Shown: positions 8,363-17,309, counted from the stretch's first letter. The stretch: DNA of 64,000 nt from Gordonia jinhuaensis (GCF_014639795.1 NZ_BMGC01000001.1:139382-203381), one strand, 5' to 3'. Notes: generated from the letters alone by a model not told the origin. Numbers and translations: made by a program.

Positions 8363-10123
8363 ATGCAGGAACACCGATACGACGTGGTGATCGTCGGCGC
8401 CGGCGGCGCCGGGATGCGCGCGGCTATCGAGGCCGCCCCGCGCGCCCGTACCGCGGTGCTGACCAAGCTGTACCCCACCCGTAGCCACACCGGCGCCGCT
8501 CAGGGCGGCATGTGCGCCGCGCTGGCCAACGTGGAAGAGGACAACTGGGAGTGGCACACCTTCGACACGGTCAAGGGCGGTGACTACCTCGCCGACCAGG
8601 ACGCCGTGGAGATCATGGCCAAGGAGGCCATCGACGCGGTCCTCGATCTGGAGAAGATGGGTCTGCCGTTCAACCGCACCCCCGAGGGCAAGATCGACCA
8701 GCGCCGGTTCGGTGGCCACACCCGCGACCACGGCAAATCGCCGGTTCGCCGCGCCTGCTACGCCGCCGACCGCACCGGCCACATGATCCTGCAGACGCTC
8801 TACCAGAACTGCGTCAAACACGACGTCGAGTTCTACAACGAGTTCTACGCACTCGACCTGTGCATCAGCAACAACTCCGATGGCGAGCCGGTCGCGACGG
8901 GTGTCGTGGCCTATGAGCTGGCCACCGGCGAGATCCACGTCTTCCACGCGAAGTCGATCATCTTCGCCACCGGCGGCTCTGGCCGTATGTACAAGACGAC
9001 CTCCAACGCCCACACCCTCACCGGTGACGGAGTGGGCATCGTCTTCCGCAAGGGCCTTCCGCTCGAGGACATGGAGTTCCACCAGTTCCATCCGACCGGC
9101 CTGGCCGGCCTGGGCATCCTCATCTCCGAGGCCGTGCGCGGTGAGGGCGGCATCCTCCGCAACTCCGAGGGCGAGCGCTTCATGGAGCGCTACGCCCCCA
9201 CCATCAAGGACCTCGCACCCCGCGACATCGTCGCCCGGTCGATGGTGCTCGAGGTGCTCGAAGGCCGCGGCGCCGGGCCGAACAAGGATTACGTCTACAT
9301 CGACGTGACCCACCTCGGCGAGGACGTGCTCAACGAGAAGCTGCCCGACATCACCGAGTTCGCCCGCACCTACCTGGGCGTCGACCCGGTGAAGGAATGG
9401 GTGCCGGTGTACCCCACCTGCCACTACCTGATGGGCGGCATCCCCACCAACATCCACGGTGAGGTGCTGCGCGGCAACAACAACATCGACAAGGTCCACG
9501 GCCTCTACGCGGCCGGCGAATGCGCCTGCGTCTCGGTGCACGGTGCGAACCGTCTCGGCACGAACTCGCTGCTCGACATCAACGTCTTCGGACGTCGCGC
9601 CGGCATCGCCGCGGCAGAACATGCCAACAACTCGGACTTCCATCCGCTGCCGGAGAACCCGACCGCGATGGTCGACAGCTGGTTGGAGACCATCCTCGGC
9701 GAGCACGGACACGAGCGGGTGGCCGACATCCGCACCGCCCTGCAGCAGACCATGGACGACAACGCCTCGGTGTTCCGCACGGAGGAAACCCTCAAGCAGG
9801 CGCTCACCGACATCCACAGTCTCAAGGAGCGCTACGACCACATCCGCGTTCACGACAAGGGCAAGCGGTTCAACTCCGACCTGCTGGAGGCGATCGAGCT
9901 GGGCTTCCTGCTCGAACTCGCCGAGGTGACGGTGGTCGGCGCGCTCAACCGCAAGGAATCTCGCGGCGGACATGCCCGCGAGGACTTCCCCAACCGCGAC
10001 GACGTCAATTTCATGAGGCACACCATCGCCTACAAGAAGGGCGACACGCTGCTCAGCGACATCGAGCTCGACTGGAAGCCCGTTGTCGAGACCCGCTACG
10101 AGCCGATGGAGCGTAAGTACTGA
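8363..10123 (+). CDS. sdhA: Succinate dehydrogenase flavoprotein subunit
   Basis: 586 residues, full length. It oxidises succinate to fumarate and passes electrons to SdhB. Visible features: dinucleotide-binding DVVIVGAGGAGMRAAIEA at the N-terminus, the flavinylation region PTRSHTGAAQGGMCAAL whose His carries covalent FAD, HPTGLAGLGILISEAVRGEGG, and the active-site Arg region VYPTCHYLMGGI followed by CACVSVHGANRLGTNSLLD. Its stop overlaps the sdhB start by one base (TGATG), indicating coupled translation. It acts on the cytosolic side of the membrane in the TCA cycle and respiratory chain. Confidence 0.97.
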   Translation: MQEHRYDVVIVGAGGAGMRAAIEAAPRARTAVLTKLYPTRSHTGAAQGGMCAALANVEEDNWEWHTFDTVKGGDYLADQDAVEIMAKEAIDAVLDLEKMGLPFNRTPEGKIDQRRFGGHTRDHGKSPVRRACYAADRTGHMILQTLYQNCVKHDVEFYNEFYALDLCISNNSDGEPVATGVVAYELATGEIHVFHAKSIIFATGGSGRMYKTTSNAHTLTGDGVGIVFRKGLPLEDMEFHQFHPTGLAGLGILISEAVRGEGGILRNSEGERFMERYAPTIKDLAPRDIVARSMVLEVLEGRGAGPNKDYVYIDVTHLGEDVLNEKLPDITEFARTYLGVDPVKEWVPVYPTCHYLMGGIPTNIHGEVLRGNNNIDKVHGLYAAGECACVSVHGANRLGTNSLLDINVFGRRAGIAAAEHANNSDFHPLPENPTAMVDSWLETILGEHGHERVADIRTALQQTMDDNASVFRTEETLKQALTDIHSLKERYDHIRVHDKGKRFNSDLLEAIELGFLLELAEVTVVGALNRKESRGGHAREDFPNRDDVNFMRHTIAYKKGDTLLSDIELDWKPVVETRYEPMERKY

Positions 10124-10908
10124 TGACCCTCACCACGGACGCACCCCACACCGACGAGCCGCCACTACCAGCGGTACCCGACGAAGCGACCATGGTCACG
10201 CTCAAGATCATGCGTTTCAATCCGGAGAACCCCGACGAGCAGGGGTGGCAGAGCTTCCGCGTGCCGGCGCTGCCCACCGACCGCATGCTGAACCTGCTGC
10301 TCTACGTCAAGGGCTACCTCGACGGCACCCTGACGTTCCGCCGCAGCTGCGCTCATGGCGTGTGCGGATCCGACGCGATGCGCGTCAACGGAGTCAACCG
10401 GCTGGCCTGCAAGATGCTCATGAAGGATTTCCTCCCGAAGGACAAGAGCAAGGACATCACGATCACGATCGAACCGATCCGTGGTCTGCCGGTGCTCAAG
10501 GACCTCGTGGTGGACATGGAGCCGTTCTTCGACGCCTACCGCGCGGTGAAGCCGTTCCTGATGACCAGCGGTAACGAGCCCACCCGTGAGCGCATCCAGT
10601 CGCAGAAGGATCGTGCGCGTTTCGACGACACCACCAAGTGCATTCTCTGTGCCTGCTGCACCACCAGCTGCCCGGTGTACTGGAACGAGGGCTCGTACTT
10701 CGGCCCGGCGGCGATCGTCAACGCCCACCGCTTCATCTTCGACAGCCGCGACGAGGGTGCCGCCGAGCGCCTCGACATCCTCAACGACGTCGACGGTGTG
10801 TGGCGCTGCCGCACCACCTTCAACTGCACCGACGCCTGCCCCCGTGGCATCCAGGTGACCCAGGCGATCCAAGAGGTCAAGCGAGCACTCATGTTCTCGC
10901 GCGGATAG
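10123..10908 (+). CDS. sdhB: Succinate dehydrogenase iron-sulfur subunit
   Basis: 261 residues. It carries the three Fe-S clusters that relay electrons from FAD to quinone. The [2Fe-2S] ligands are in RRSCAHGVCGSDAMRVNG and RLAC; the [4Fe-4S] motif is CILCACCTTSCP; the [3Fe-4S] motif is CRTTFNCTDACPRGIQ. There is an N-terminal ~20-residue acidic/proline leader before the ferredoxin fold. It is the last gene of the sdh operon and is followed by a strong hairpin. Confidence 0.97.
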   Translation: MTLTTDAPHTDEPPLPAVPDEATMVTLKIMRFNPENPDEQGWQSFRVPALPTDRMLNLLLYVKGYLDGTLTFRRSCAHGVCGSDAMRVNGVNRLACKMLMKDFLPKDKSKDITITIEPIRGLPVLKDLVVDMEPFFDAYRAVKPFLMTSGNEPTRERIQSQKDRARFDDTTKCILCACCTTSCPVYWNEGSYFGPAAIVNAHRFIFDSRDEGAAERLDILNDVDGVWRCRTTFNCTDACPRGIQVTQAIQEVKRALMFSRG

Positions 10909-10926
10909 CTTCTCTCTGCAGCCCCG

Positions 10927-10964
10927 CATCGGCCCCGCTTCCCTCGTCGGAAGCGGGGCCGATG
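10927..10964 (+). terminator. Strong hairpin after sdhCDAB
   Basis: Arms 10927-10942 (CATCGGCCCCGCTTCC) and 10949-10964 are perfectly complementary, 16 bp, with a 6-nt loop. It begins 18 bp after the sdhB stop. There is no long T-tract, as is common for actinobacterial terminators. Confidence 0.75.
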
Positions 10965-11026
10965 TGGTGCGCGTACCGGGCGGTATCCATCTGTCGCACC
11001 GATCACCGACGCAGTACTGATCTATA

Positions 11027-11089
11027 GTTGCGACCACTCGATGGTTGCGGCCACTCGATGGTTGCGGACACTCGATGGTTGCGGCCACT
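11027..11089. repeat. 17-bp tandem repeat, about 3.7 copies, before LysR gene
   Basis: Units GTTGCGACCACTCGATG (11027-11043), GTTGCGGCCACTCGATG (11044-11060) and GTTGCGGACACTCGATG (11061-11077), plus a partial fourth ending at 11089. They lie 48-110 bp upstream of the LysR-type gene and just after a TATAGT hexamer (11023-11028). They could be a repeated operator or a length-variable promoter element. Confidence 0.8.
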
Positions 11090-11136
11090 GCGACCACCGC
11101 GACCACGCTGTCACCCCGATCGGATGAGGAGGCGGA

Positions 11137-12093
11137 GTGGAGATCAGGCACCTGCGCTACTTCGTCTCCGTCGCCGATACCGGGAACTTCACGCGGGCCG
11201 CCGAGCTGTGTCACGTCGCGCAATCGGCTCTGAGCCAGCAGATCGCGCGACTGGAACGCGAAGCGGGCGCTCCGCTGTTCGTGCGGACCACACGATCGGT
11301 CGAGCTGACCCCCGCCGGCCGGGTGCTGATGCCTCTGGCGCGCCGGATACTCGCCGACGAGATCTCGGCGCGCGCCGAGTTGCGATCATTCCTCGGTCTG
11401 GAGAAGGGGCGCCTGCGCATCGGACTCATCCAGACCAGCACGCACTTCCCCGAGACCATCGAGGCGATCACCGCATTCCATGAGCGGTTCGACGGAATCG
11501 AATTGACCATCACCTCGCGGCCATCGGAGGCGATGGTCGAGGAGATCGCTTCCGGCGATCTCGACATCGCTGTGGTGGCATCGGACCCCAGTCGAATCCC
11601 CGATGCGCTGAGCTCGGTGATCCTGCGCGAGGAACCCCTGGTGGGCATCCTGCGAACGGCTGATGCCGTGGGGTTGCAGACACCCACGGACATAACGGAT
11701 CTGCTCGCACGCGGCCGGCTGATCCGATTCGCACGGGGTTCGGGCATCCGGCATCGCGTGGACGACGCGGTGACCCGAGCCGGAGGAGACCCACAACCCA
11801 GCGCCGGAATCGAACTCACCCAGGTGACCGACCTGATTCGCTTCACCCAGCTGGGCCTCGGCGTGACCATCGTGCCTGCCAGCCTTGCGAAGTCGGTTCT
11901 CGGTGAGCCCGGTGACTCCAGTCATGACGGCACGCCCGCATGCACCGTTGTCGCGCTCACCGATCCCGATGCCGTCCACACCGTGCGCGTGGTCCACGAT
12001 CCGAGGCGAATGCCACCGGCCGCGGCGGAATTCCTCCGCCTTCTCGTGCCGCCGCCTTCTCGTGCACGGAGGTCATCCGCCACACCTCAGTGA
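11137..12093 (+). CDS. LysR-type transcriptional regulator
   Basis: 318 residues. The N-terminal winged helix-turn-helix is unmistakable: MEIRHLRYFVSVADTGNFTR, then AAELCHVAQSALSQQIARLE and FVRTTRSVELTPAGR. A periplasmic-binding-protein-like effector domain follows, beginning near RLRIGLIQTSTHFPE. GTG at 11137 is preceded by GAGGAGGCGGA. The effector and targets are unknown. The next gene downstream on the same strand encodes a DUF1275 membrane protein, about 100 bp away, and may be under its control. Tandem repeats in its own promoter suggest autoregulation, but this is inference. Confidence 0.9.
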   Translation: MEIRHLRYFVSVADTGNFTRAAELCHVAQSALSQQIARLEREAGAPLFVRTTRSVELTPAGRVLMPLARRILADEISARAELRSFLGLEKGRLRIGLIQTSTHFPETIEAITAFHERFDGIELTITSRPSEAMVEEIASGDLDIAVVASDPSRIPDALSSVILREEPLVGILRTADAVGLQTPTDITDLLARGRLIRFARGSGIRHRVDDAVTRAGGDPQPSAGIELTQVTDLIRFTQLGLGVTIVPASLAKSVLGEPGDSSHDGTPACTVVALTDPDAVHTVRVVHDPRRMPPAAAEFLRLLVPPPSRARRSSATPQ

Positions 12094-12112
12094 TCGCTTC
12101 TGACGATCACTG
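12088..12112. promoter_or_regulatory. 9-bp perfect inverted repeat overlapping the LysR gene stop
   Basis: CAGTGATCG (12088-12096) and CGATCACTG (12104-12112) flank a 7-nt spacer; the TGA stop lies inside the left arm. A short TTTT follows at 12120-12123. It could be a terminator or an operator for the downstream DUF1275 gene. Confidence 0.5.
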
Positions 12113-12196
12113 AACGCTGTTTTCTGTGTTGGACAGATCAGTCGATGGCCGCCGAGACTGGAGGCACAGACGGACACCACCACAGGAAAGACGCTC

Positions 12197-12943
12197 ATGA
12201 CCACCGCACTCTCCGACGCCTGGCGGACCGTCGTCCCCGACCCGACGAGCGGCGAAGGACCCCTCACCTCGCTGCTCGTCGCCCTCACCACCGTCACCGG
12301 CCTCGTCGACGCCTTCAGCTATCTGCAACTGGGACACGTGTTCGTGGCGAACATGACCGGGAACGTCGTGTTCTTGTCCTTCGATCTCGGCGGTGCACAC
12401 GGATTCGTGTGGTGGGCATCGTTGCTCGCGATCGCGGCATTCGTGCTGGGCGCGCTCGTCGGCGGCCGCATCCGTGCGGCCTCGAGCGCGCACCGCGCCC
12501 GCCACGTCATGGTCGCCGCCACAGTACAGACTGTCCTGTTGGCAGTGGGTTTCGCTGTCTCCCTGTTGTATTCGCATCCCTACCGCGCTGGACCCATGGC
12601 TGCTCTGATCGTGGTGCTCGGCATCGGGATGGGCGTCCAGAACGCCACGGCACGCGCATTGTCGATTCGCGATCTCACCACGACGGTGCTCACTCTCACC
12701 CTCACCGGCATCTCCGCCGACAGCAGCGTTGCCGGCGGCAGGGGCAGCAATGCCGGTAGGCGCCTGGTCTCGGTCGGCGCGATGTTCCTCGGCGGCCTGA
12801 TCGGCGCGATCCTGGTGACCCATGGCTGGGCACCGTTGACGCTGTTGCTCTCCACACTTCTCGTGATGGGTGTTGCACTGACAGCGGCCACCCAGGCGTA
12901 CTCCACCGCCGAGTGGACGCGTCCGCCGCAGCCGGCGAGGTGA
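12197..12943 (+). CDS. DUF1275 (YoaK-type) membrane protein
   Basis: 248 residues with about six predicted membrane helices. The YoaK/DUF1275 hallmark is present: TGLVDAFSYLQLGHVFVANMTGN near the first helix, and a later GMGVQNATARALSIRDLTTTVLT. The family is found across bacteria and has no established function; transport has been suggested. The start at ATG 12197 lies within CTCATGACC; no strong SD is visible. It is probably controlled by the LysR-type gene upstream. It converges on the crotonase gene with 4 bp between stops. Confidence 0.85.
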   Translation: MTTALSDAWRTVVPDPTSGEGPLTSLLVALTTVTGLVDAFSYLQLGHVFVANMTGNVVFLSFDLGGAHGFVWWASLLAIAAFVLGALVGGRIRAASSAHRARHVMVAATVQTVLLAVGFAVSLLYSHPYRAGPMAALIVVLGIGMGVQNATARALSIRDLTTTVLTLTLTGISADSSVAGGRGSNAGRRLVSVGAMFLGGLIGAILVTHGWAPLTLLLSTLLVMGVALTAATQAYSTAEWTRPPQPAR

Positions 12944-12947
12944 AGTG

Positions 12948-13754
12948 TCAGTTGCCGGTGTAGCTGCCCGGCCGTTTGTCGAGGAATGCCGACAAGGCCT
13001 CCCGATGGTCGTCGGTGTGGTGGGCCAGCGCCTGCATGGCCGCCGACATCTCCAGCAACGACTCCAGCGACTGGTGCATGGATTCACGCAGGAGCCGTTT
13101 GGCCATCCGCACCGAATGCGGCGGGTTCTTGGTCACGCGCCGTGCCAGTGCCACGGCCGCATCCATGAGGGCCTCGGGATCGACCACCTCGTTGACCAGT
13201 CCCCACCGCAGGGCGGTCTCGGCGTCCACCCGGTCGCCGGTGAGCGCCATCTCGGCGGCGCGTGCCGGCCCGATCGCCTTGGTGAGCAGCCATGCTCCAC
13301 CGTCACCCGGGATGATCCCCAGCGAGACGAAACTCTCGGCGAAGAACGCCCGCCGCGAGGCGATGCGTAGGTCACACATCAGCGTCAGGTCACATCCGGC
13401 GCCGACGGCGGGACCGTTGACCGCCGCGATCACCGGTACCTCACAGTGGCACAGCGCGCGCGGAATGCGTTGGATCCCATGACGATAGCCCTCGCTGAGC
13501 CGATACGGATTGCCGCCGAACATGCCGGCGCGACCGGCCATGTCGTGGACATTGCCGCCGGCCGAGAACGCCGAACCCGCGCCGGTGAGGATCACCGCGC
13601 GCACGTCGTCATCGCCGTTGACCACGTCGACCTGCGCGCAGATGGCATCGACCATCGTCCCATCGGAGATCGGGTTGCGACTGTCGGGCAGGTTCAACGT
13701 CCAGGTCTCAATGTGCTCAGCCCGCTCGACCAGCAGCACGTCCGGTGTCCCCAT
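12948..13754 (-). CDS. Enoyl-CoA hydratase/isomerase (crotonase) family
   Basis: 268 residues from ATG 13754. The oxyanion-hole stretches AFSAGGNVHDMAG and NGPAVGAGCDLTLMCDLRIA are typical. Aligning SFVSLGIIPGDGG with the classic PEILLGTIPGAGG shows that the first catalytic Glu of hydratases (Glu144 in the rat enzyme) is replaced by Phe. The second Glu position is kept in AAEMALTGDR. One-glutamate members are often isomerases or other crotonases, so 'hydratase' should not be assumed. ATG 13754 has GGAAGGG six bases upstream; earlier in-frame ATGs exist at 13760 and 13769. The substrate is unknown; there is no fatty-acid operon alongside. Confidence 0.85.
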   Translation of the reverse strand: MGTPDVLLVERAEHIETWTLNLPDSRNPISDGTMVDAICAQVDVVNGDDDVRAVILTGAGSAFSAGGNVHDMAGRAGMFGGNPYRLSEGYRHGIQRIPRALCHCEVPVIAAVNGPAVGAGCDLTLMCDLRIASRRAFFAESFVSLGIIPGDGGAWLLTKAIGPARAAEMALTGDRVDAETALRWGLVNEVVDPEALMDAAVALARRVTKNPPHSVRMAKRLLRESMHQSLESLLEMSAAMQALAHHTDDHREALSAFLDKRPGSYTGN

Positions 13755-14040
13755 CGCCATCCCTTCCATCGACAATCGCCACGACCTCACGCCCGCACCG
13801 CTCATGACCGGCTGTCAATGTATCCGCCTTCACCGGCATGGGGCGGTGATTCGACCAGCGCGAGGTGCTCGACCAGCGCGCGGGCGTGCCGGACGCCTGC
13901 AGATGCACCCCCGACGTGACCGGCATGGACTCCAGACACGGTTGTCACCAGGAGCGGTGCGCTCGCCGTTCCGACCTCGCACTCGGGTCGTCGTCTCAGC
14001 GACAGGGCGTTCACAGGGTGGGCTTCTACACTCGCCGCTC

Positions 14041-15324
14041 ATGCACCCGACCATGACAAGTCGCTCCCGCAGGAGCGGCGCGCTCGGCCTGCTGGTTGCC
14101 ACCGCACTCATGGCGGGCGGCTGCTCTACCACCCCGGTATTCGGTGAGTCTGCTGGTGGTTCGTCGACGGCGACGAGCGCCGACGCGTCGACACCGCCGA
14201 TGGGGTGGAACAGCTGGAATACATTCGGATGCGACATCGACGAGAAGAAGATCGAGGCGCAGGCCGACGCGCTCGTCGCCGACGGGATGGCCCGAGCCGG
14301 TTACCGCTATGTGGTCGTCGACGACTGCTGGTATGCGCCCTCACGCAACGGCGATGGCGCGCTCACCGCCGATCCCACCCGATTCCCCTCCGGCATGGCT
14401 GCACTGGCCCGATACGTCCATGCGCGCGGACTGCGGTTCGGGATCTACAGCGGTGCGAGCACGCAGATGTGCGCGCAGTTCACCGGCGCCTACCCCGGAT
14501 CGAGCGGGAGCGAGGGCCACGAGATCGCCGACGCACGCACATTCGCATCGTGGGGAGTTGATTTCGTCAAATATGACTGGTGCTCAAGCGATTCCGACCC
14601 TCAGAGACAGATGCGTGATTTCACCGCGATGCGCGATGCACTTCGGAGCACAGGCCGACCGATCATCTACAGCATCAATCCCAACAGCGGTCTCGGCGCG
14701 ACATTACCCGGCATGCACCACGACTGGGGATCGATCGCCACCATGACCCGGGCAACCAACGACGTCAGCCCCTATTGGACGACCGGCCAGGGTCCCGGTG
14801 GGTACCAAGGAATATGGGATATCGCTGACGCGACATCGGCTCTGGCGCAACGCACATCGTCGGGTCGCTACGTCGACATGGACATGCTGGAGGTCGGCGT
14901 GGGCACGGCGCTGTCCCCCGCCGCCCAACGCTCACAGATGGCGTTGTGGGCGATGAGCGCGGCGCCGCTGTTTGCCGGCAACGACCTGCCGTCCGCCTCA
15001 CCCGCGACGACGTCGCTGCTGACCACTCGCGGCGTCCTCGCGATCGATCAGGACAGCGCGGTCTCCTCGGCGAGGGCCTATGGTGCGACCAATCGCACGG
15101 TGCGCACCCGACAGCTGCACGACGGGAGCATCGCGGTGTCAATGACCAATCTCGGCGCGACCGCACAGTCGATGTCGATCGCCCTCGGCGATCTCGGTAT
15201 GGATCGCGACGCGACCGTGACCGACGTGTGGACGAACCGACCGGTGAGCGGCGTCGCACGTGGCGTGGTGTCGATGACCGTCGCCCCTCAGGACACAGCG
15301 CTGCTGCGGATCACCCCCGGGTGA
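14041..15324 (+). CDS. GH27 alpha-galactosidase-like lipoprotein
   Basis: 427 residues. A basic, hydrophobic leader (SGALGLLVATALMAGGC) ends in a probable lipidation Cys, so the enzyme is likely surface-anchored. The glycoside hydrolase 27 fold is clear: PPMGWNSWNTFGCDIDE, YVVVDDCWY, LRFGIYSGAS, and FVKYDWCSSD carrying the nucleophile Asp. The second carboxylate is probably in YVDMDMLEVG. The C-terminus is a beta-rich domain (LHDGSIAVSMTNLG). The family removes terminal alpha-galactose (sometimes N-acetylgalactosamine or beta-arabinopyranose) from glycans. ATG at 14041 or 14053 is possible. It is divergent from the crotonase and has no sugar-transport genes nearby. Confidence 0.85.
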   Translation: MHPTMTSRSRRSGALGLLVATALMAGGCSTTPVFGESAGGSSTATSADASTPPMGWNSWNTFGCDIDEKKIEAQADALVADGMARAGYRYVVVDDCWYAPSRNGDGALTADPTRFPSGMAALARYVHARGLRFGIYSGASTQMCAQFTGAYPGSSGSEGHEIADARTFASWGVDFVKYDWCSSDSDPQRQMRDFTAMRDALRSTGRPIIYSINPNSGLGATLPGMHHDWGSIATMTRATNDVSPYWTTGQGPGGYQGIWDIADATSALAQRTSSGRYVDMDMLEVGVGTALSPAAQRSQMALWAMSAAPLFAGNDLPSASPATTSLLTTRGVLAIDQDSAVSSARAYGATNRTVRTRQLHDGSIAVSMTNLGATAQSMSIALGDLGMDRDATVTDVWTNRPVSGVARGVVSMTVAPQDTALLRITPG

Positions 15325-15377
15325 ATCGCCTCACATCGATTCGGTTAGGGCATTACATCCGGCGGCGGGTCGCACGA

Positions 15378-15938
15378 TCATCGAGTCTGCAGACGTTCAC
15401 GGTGCCGGCGAACCCGCTCACGATTGGCGCACCCACGCGCGGGACAGAATCGCGACGACGCATTCTTGGTGGTGTCGGTGAAGTAGCGGTGGCAATCGCG
15501 CGCCGCGCATCTGCGGATCCGTTCCGCCCCGCGTGCGGTCATGAAATCCATCAGCCCGAAGGCCGCCTCGGCGGCCAGATGCCGCCACACCCGGTCACCG
15601 GCCACGTGGTGATCGATATGCCAGGTATGGCCGTCGTGGTCGGTCATCCGCGGTGCGGCATGCGCCTCAGACGCGAGGTAGTTCAGCGTCGGCGCGACGA
15701 GAGCCGGATCGGGGTCGGCGACCACGTCGAGCAGGCGCTCACGGACCCATGCCGTCCGCTCGAGATCGACGGCGTCGGCACGGGCATCCAGGGCGGGGTC
15801 GTAGCGACGGATCAGCGCCGTGACGTCGTCGGGTGTGGACAGCAACTCGTAGCCGCAGGTCTCCGGCGCAGTGTTGACGAGGTCGATCGCGAGGTCGGCA
15901 CCCCAGAATCTGTAATGCTCTATACCCACATAGCCCAT
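15378..15938 (-). CDS. CGNR zinc-finger regulator (ABATE domain)
   Basis: 186 residues. The N-terminal ABATE-type domain is recognisable (WGADLAIDLVNTA, then ALIRRYDPALDARADAVDLE). The C-terminus has the zinc-finger pattern RRCAARDCHRYFTDTTKNASS followed by FCPARGCANRERVRRHRER; the canonical CGNR box reads CANR here. These proteins are presumed transcription factors in actinobacteria. It is divergent from an MFS transporter, with start codons about 30 bp apart, so it probably controls that gene and itself. The ligand is unknown. Confidence 0.85.
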   Translation of the reverse strand: MGYVGIEHYRFWGADLAIDLVNTAPETCGYELLSTPDDVTALIRRYDPALDARADAVDLERTAWVRERLLDVVADPDPALVAPTLNYLASEAHAAPRMTDHDGHTWHIDHHVAGDRVWRHLAAEAAFGLMDFMTARGAERIRRCAARDCHRYFTDTTKNASSRFCPARGCANRERVRRHRERLQTR

Positions 15939-15970
15939 GTTGCCATCGTATCGGGCGTCGCTCTAGCGTG

Positions 15971-17299
15971 ATGGCCATGACCACTCAGGGCACCGCCGAC
16001 ATCGCGGATACCTCCCCCGCATCCGGACGCGCAGGCCGGCACCTCGGCCGTGCGGCCACCGTGTTCCTCGCGACCGGACTGCTTCTGATCGCGCTGAACC
16101 TGCGCATCGGTGTCGCGTCGGTGAGTCCGGTGATCCGCTACATCCAGGACGCGCTCGGGTTGACCTCCACCACCGCGGGCCTGCTCTCCACCCTCCCGGT
16201 TCTGTGCTTCGGCATCTTCGCCTTCCTCACCCCTTGGCTGGTACGCCGGATCGGGATCGACAGGTTGCTGGCCGTGGTGCTCGTGGTGCTCGCGGTGGCC
16301 ATCGCCACCCGTCTCATCGACGGCTCGCCGGCACTGTTCATCGGCACGGTGTTCGTCGGCGCGGCCATCGCCGTCGGCAACGTGGTCCTACCCGCGGCGA
16401 TCAAACAGCATTTCGTCGCGCGCACCGGACTGATGATGTCGCTGTACTCGATGACGCTCTACATCGGCGCGGCTCTCGCCTCGGGTCTCACCGTCCCCCT
16501 GATGCACGCATTCGACGGGGACTGGCAGGCGGCGCTGGCGATCTGGTCGATACCGGCCGCCGTGGCACTGCTGGTGTGGTTGCCCAGACTGTGGACCACG
16601 CGCCGCGCGTCGAGGCGGTCGGGCACCGAAACCGCAGTCTCACAGGCTGATTCCGCCGAGACCGCATCGGTGGCCGACGTGGTCCCCGAGCGCGACGAGC
16701 CGTCGTTCTCACGCCTGATCCGCGACCGAACCGCACTGGCGGTCACCGGATTCATGGGCTTGCAGAGTCTGAGCTACTACGCGGGGCTGGCCTGGGTTCC
16801 GACGATCCTCACCGATCACGGGATGTCGAGCAGCACAGCCGGATTGATGCTGTCCTACTCATCGTTCCCGGCGCTGGCCAGTGCCCTGCTGGTGCCGATC
16901 CTCGCCAACCGGGTATCGGTGAGGTGGATACCGGCCGCGATGGCCGTCGGCCTCACAGCGCTGGCTCTGGTGGGTCTGGTGGTGGCCCCGGTCTCGGGTG
17001 CGATCGCCTGGATGACCTTGCTGGGCCTCGGACAAGGTGCCGCACTGAGCCTCGCGCTGAGCTATATCGTGTGGCGCGCCCCCGACGCCCGGCACACCGC
17101 CCATCTGTCGACCATGGCGCAGGGCGTGGGGTACCTGGTGGCCGCGTTGGGTCCGTTCCTGGTCGGCGCACTGCACTCGGTCACCGGCGGCTGGCAGATC
17201 CCGCTCGCGGTGCTCATCGTGCTGCTGATACCCGAACTGGTCGCCGGCGTCATCGCCAGCCGGAACCGACACGTGCTGACGCCGGTCACAACAGAGTGA
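15971..17299 (+). CDS. MFS transporter, CynX/NimT type
   Basis: 442 residues with about 12 predicted membrane helices. The first helices contain LLLIALNLRIGVASVSPVI and the 'STLPVLCFGIFAFL' segment typical of the cyanate/nitroimidazole (CynX/NimT) branch. A central cytosolic loop is rich in Glu, Ala and Asp (around 210-235). The substrate is not predictable. Three near starts exist (GTG 15968, ATG 15971, ATG 15977). It is divergent from the CGNR regulator and convergent with the CitE-like gene, 10 bp between stops. Confidence 0.85.
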   Translation: MAMTTQGTADIADTSPASGRAGRHLGRAATVFLATGLLLIALNLRIGVASVSPVIRYIQDALGLTSTTAGLLSTLPVLCFGIFAFLTPWLVRRIGIDRLLAVVLVVLAVAIATRLIDGSPALFIGTVFVGAAIAVGNVVLPAAIKQHFVARTGLMMSLYSMTLYIGAALASGLTVPLMHAFDGDWQAALAIWSIPAAVALLVWLPRLWTTRRASRRSGTETAVSQADSAETASVADVVPERDEPSFSRLIRDRTALAVTGFMGLQSLSYYAGLAWVPTILTDHGMSSSTAGLMLSYSSFPALASALLVPILANRVSVRWIPAAMAVGLTALALVGLVVAPVSGAIAWMTLLGLGQGAALSLALSYIVWRAPDARHTAHLSTMAQGVGYLVAALGPFLVGALHSVTGGWQIPLAVLIVLLIPELVAGVIASRNRHVLTPVTTE

Positions 17300-17309
17300 G
17301 GGGCCGCGA

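Noticed and set aside
7358..10021. Long open frame (887 codons) antisense to sdhC-sdhD-sdhA
   Set aside because: It is the codon-bias shadow of sdhA in a high-GC genome. It has no SD, no recognisable domain, and lies opposite strongly conserved genes.
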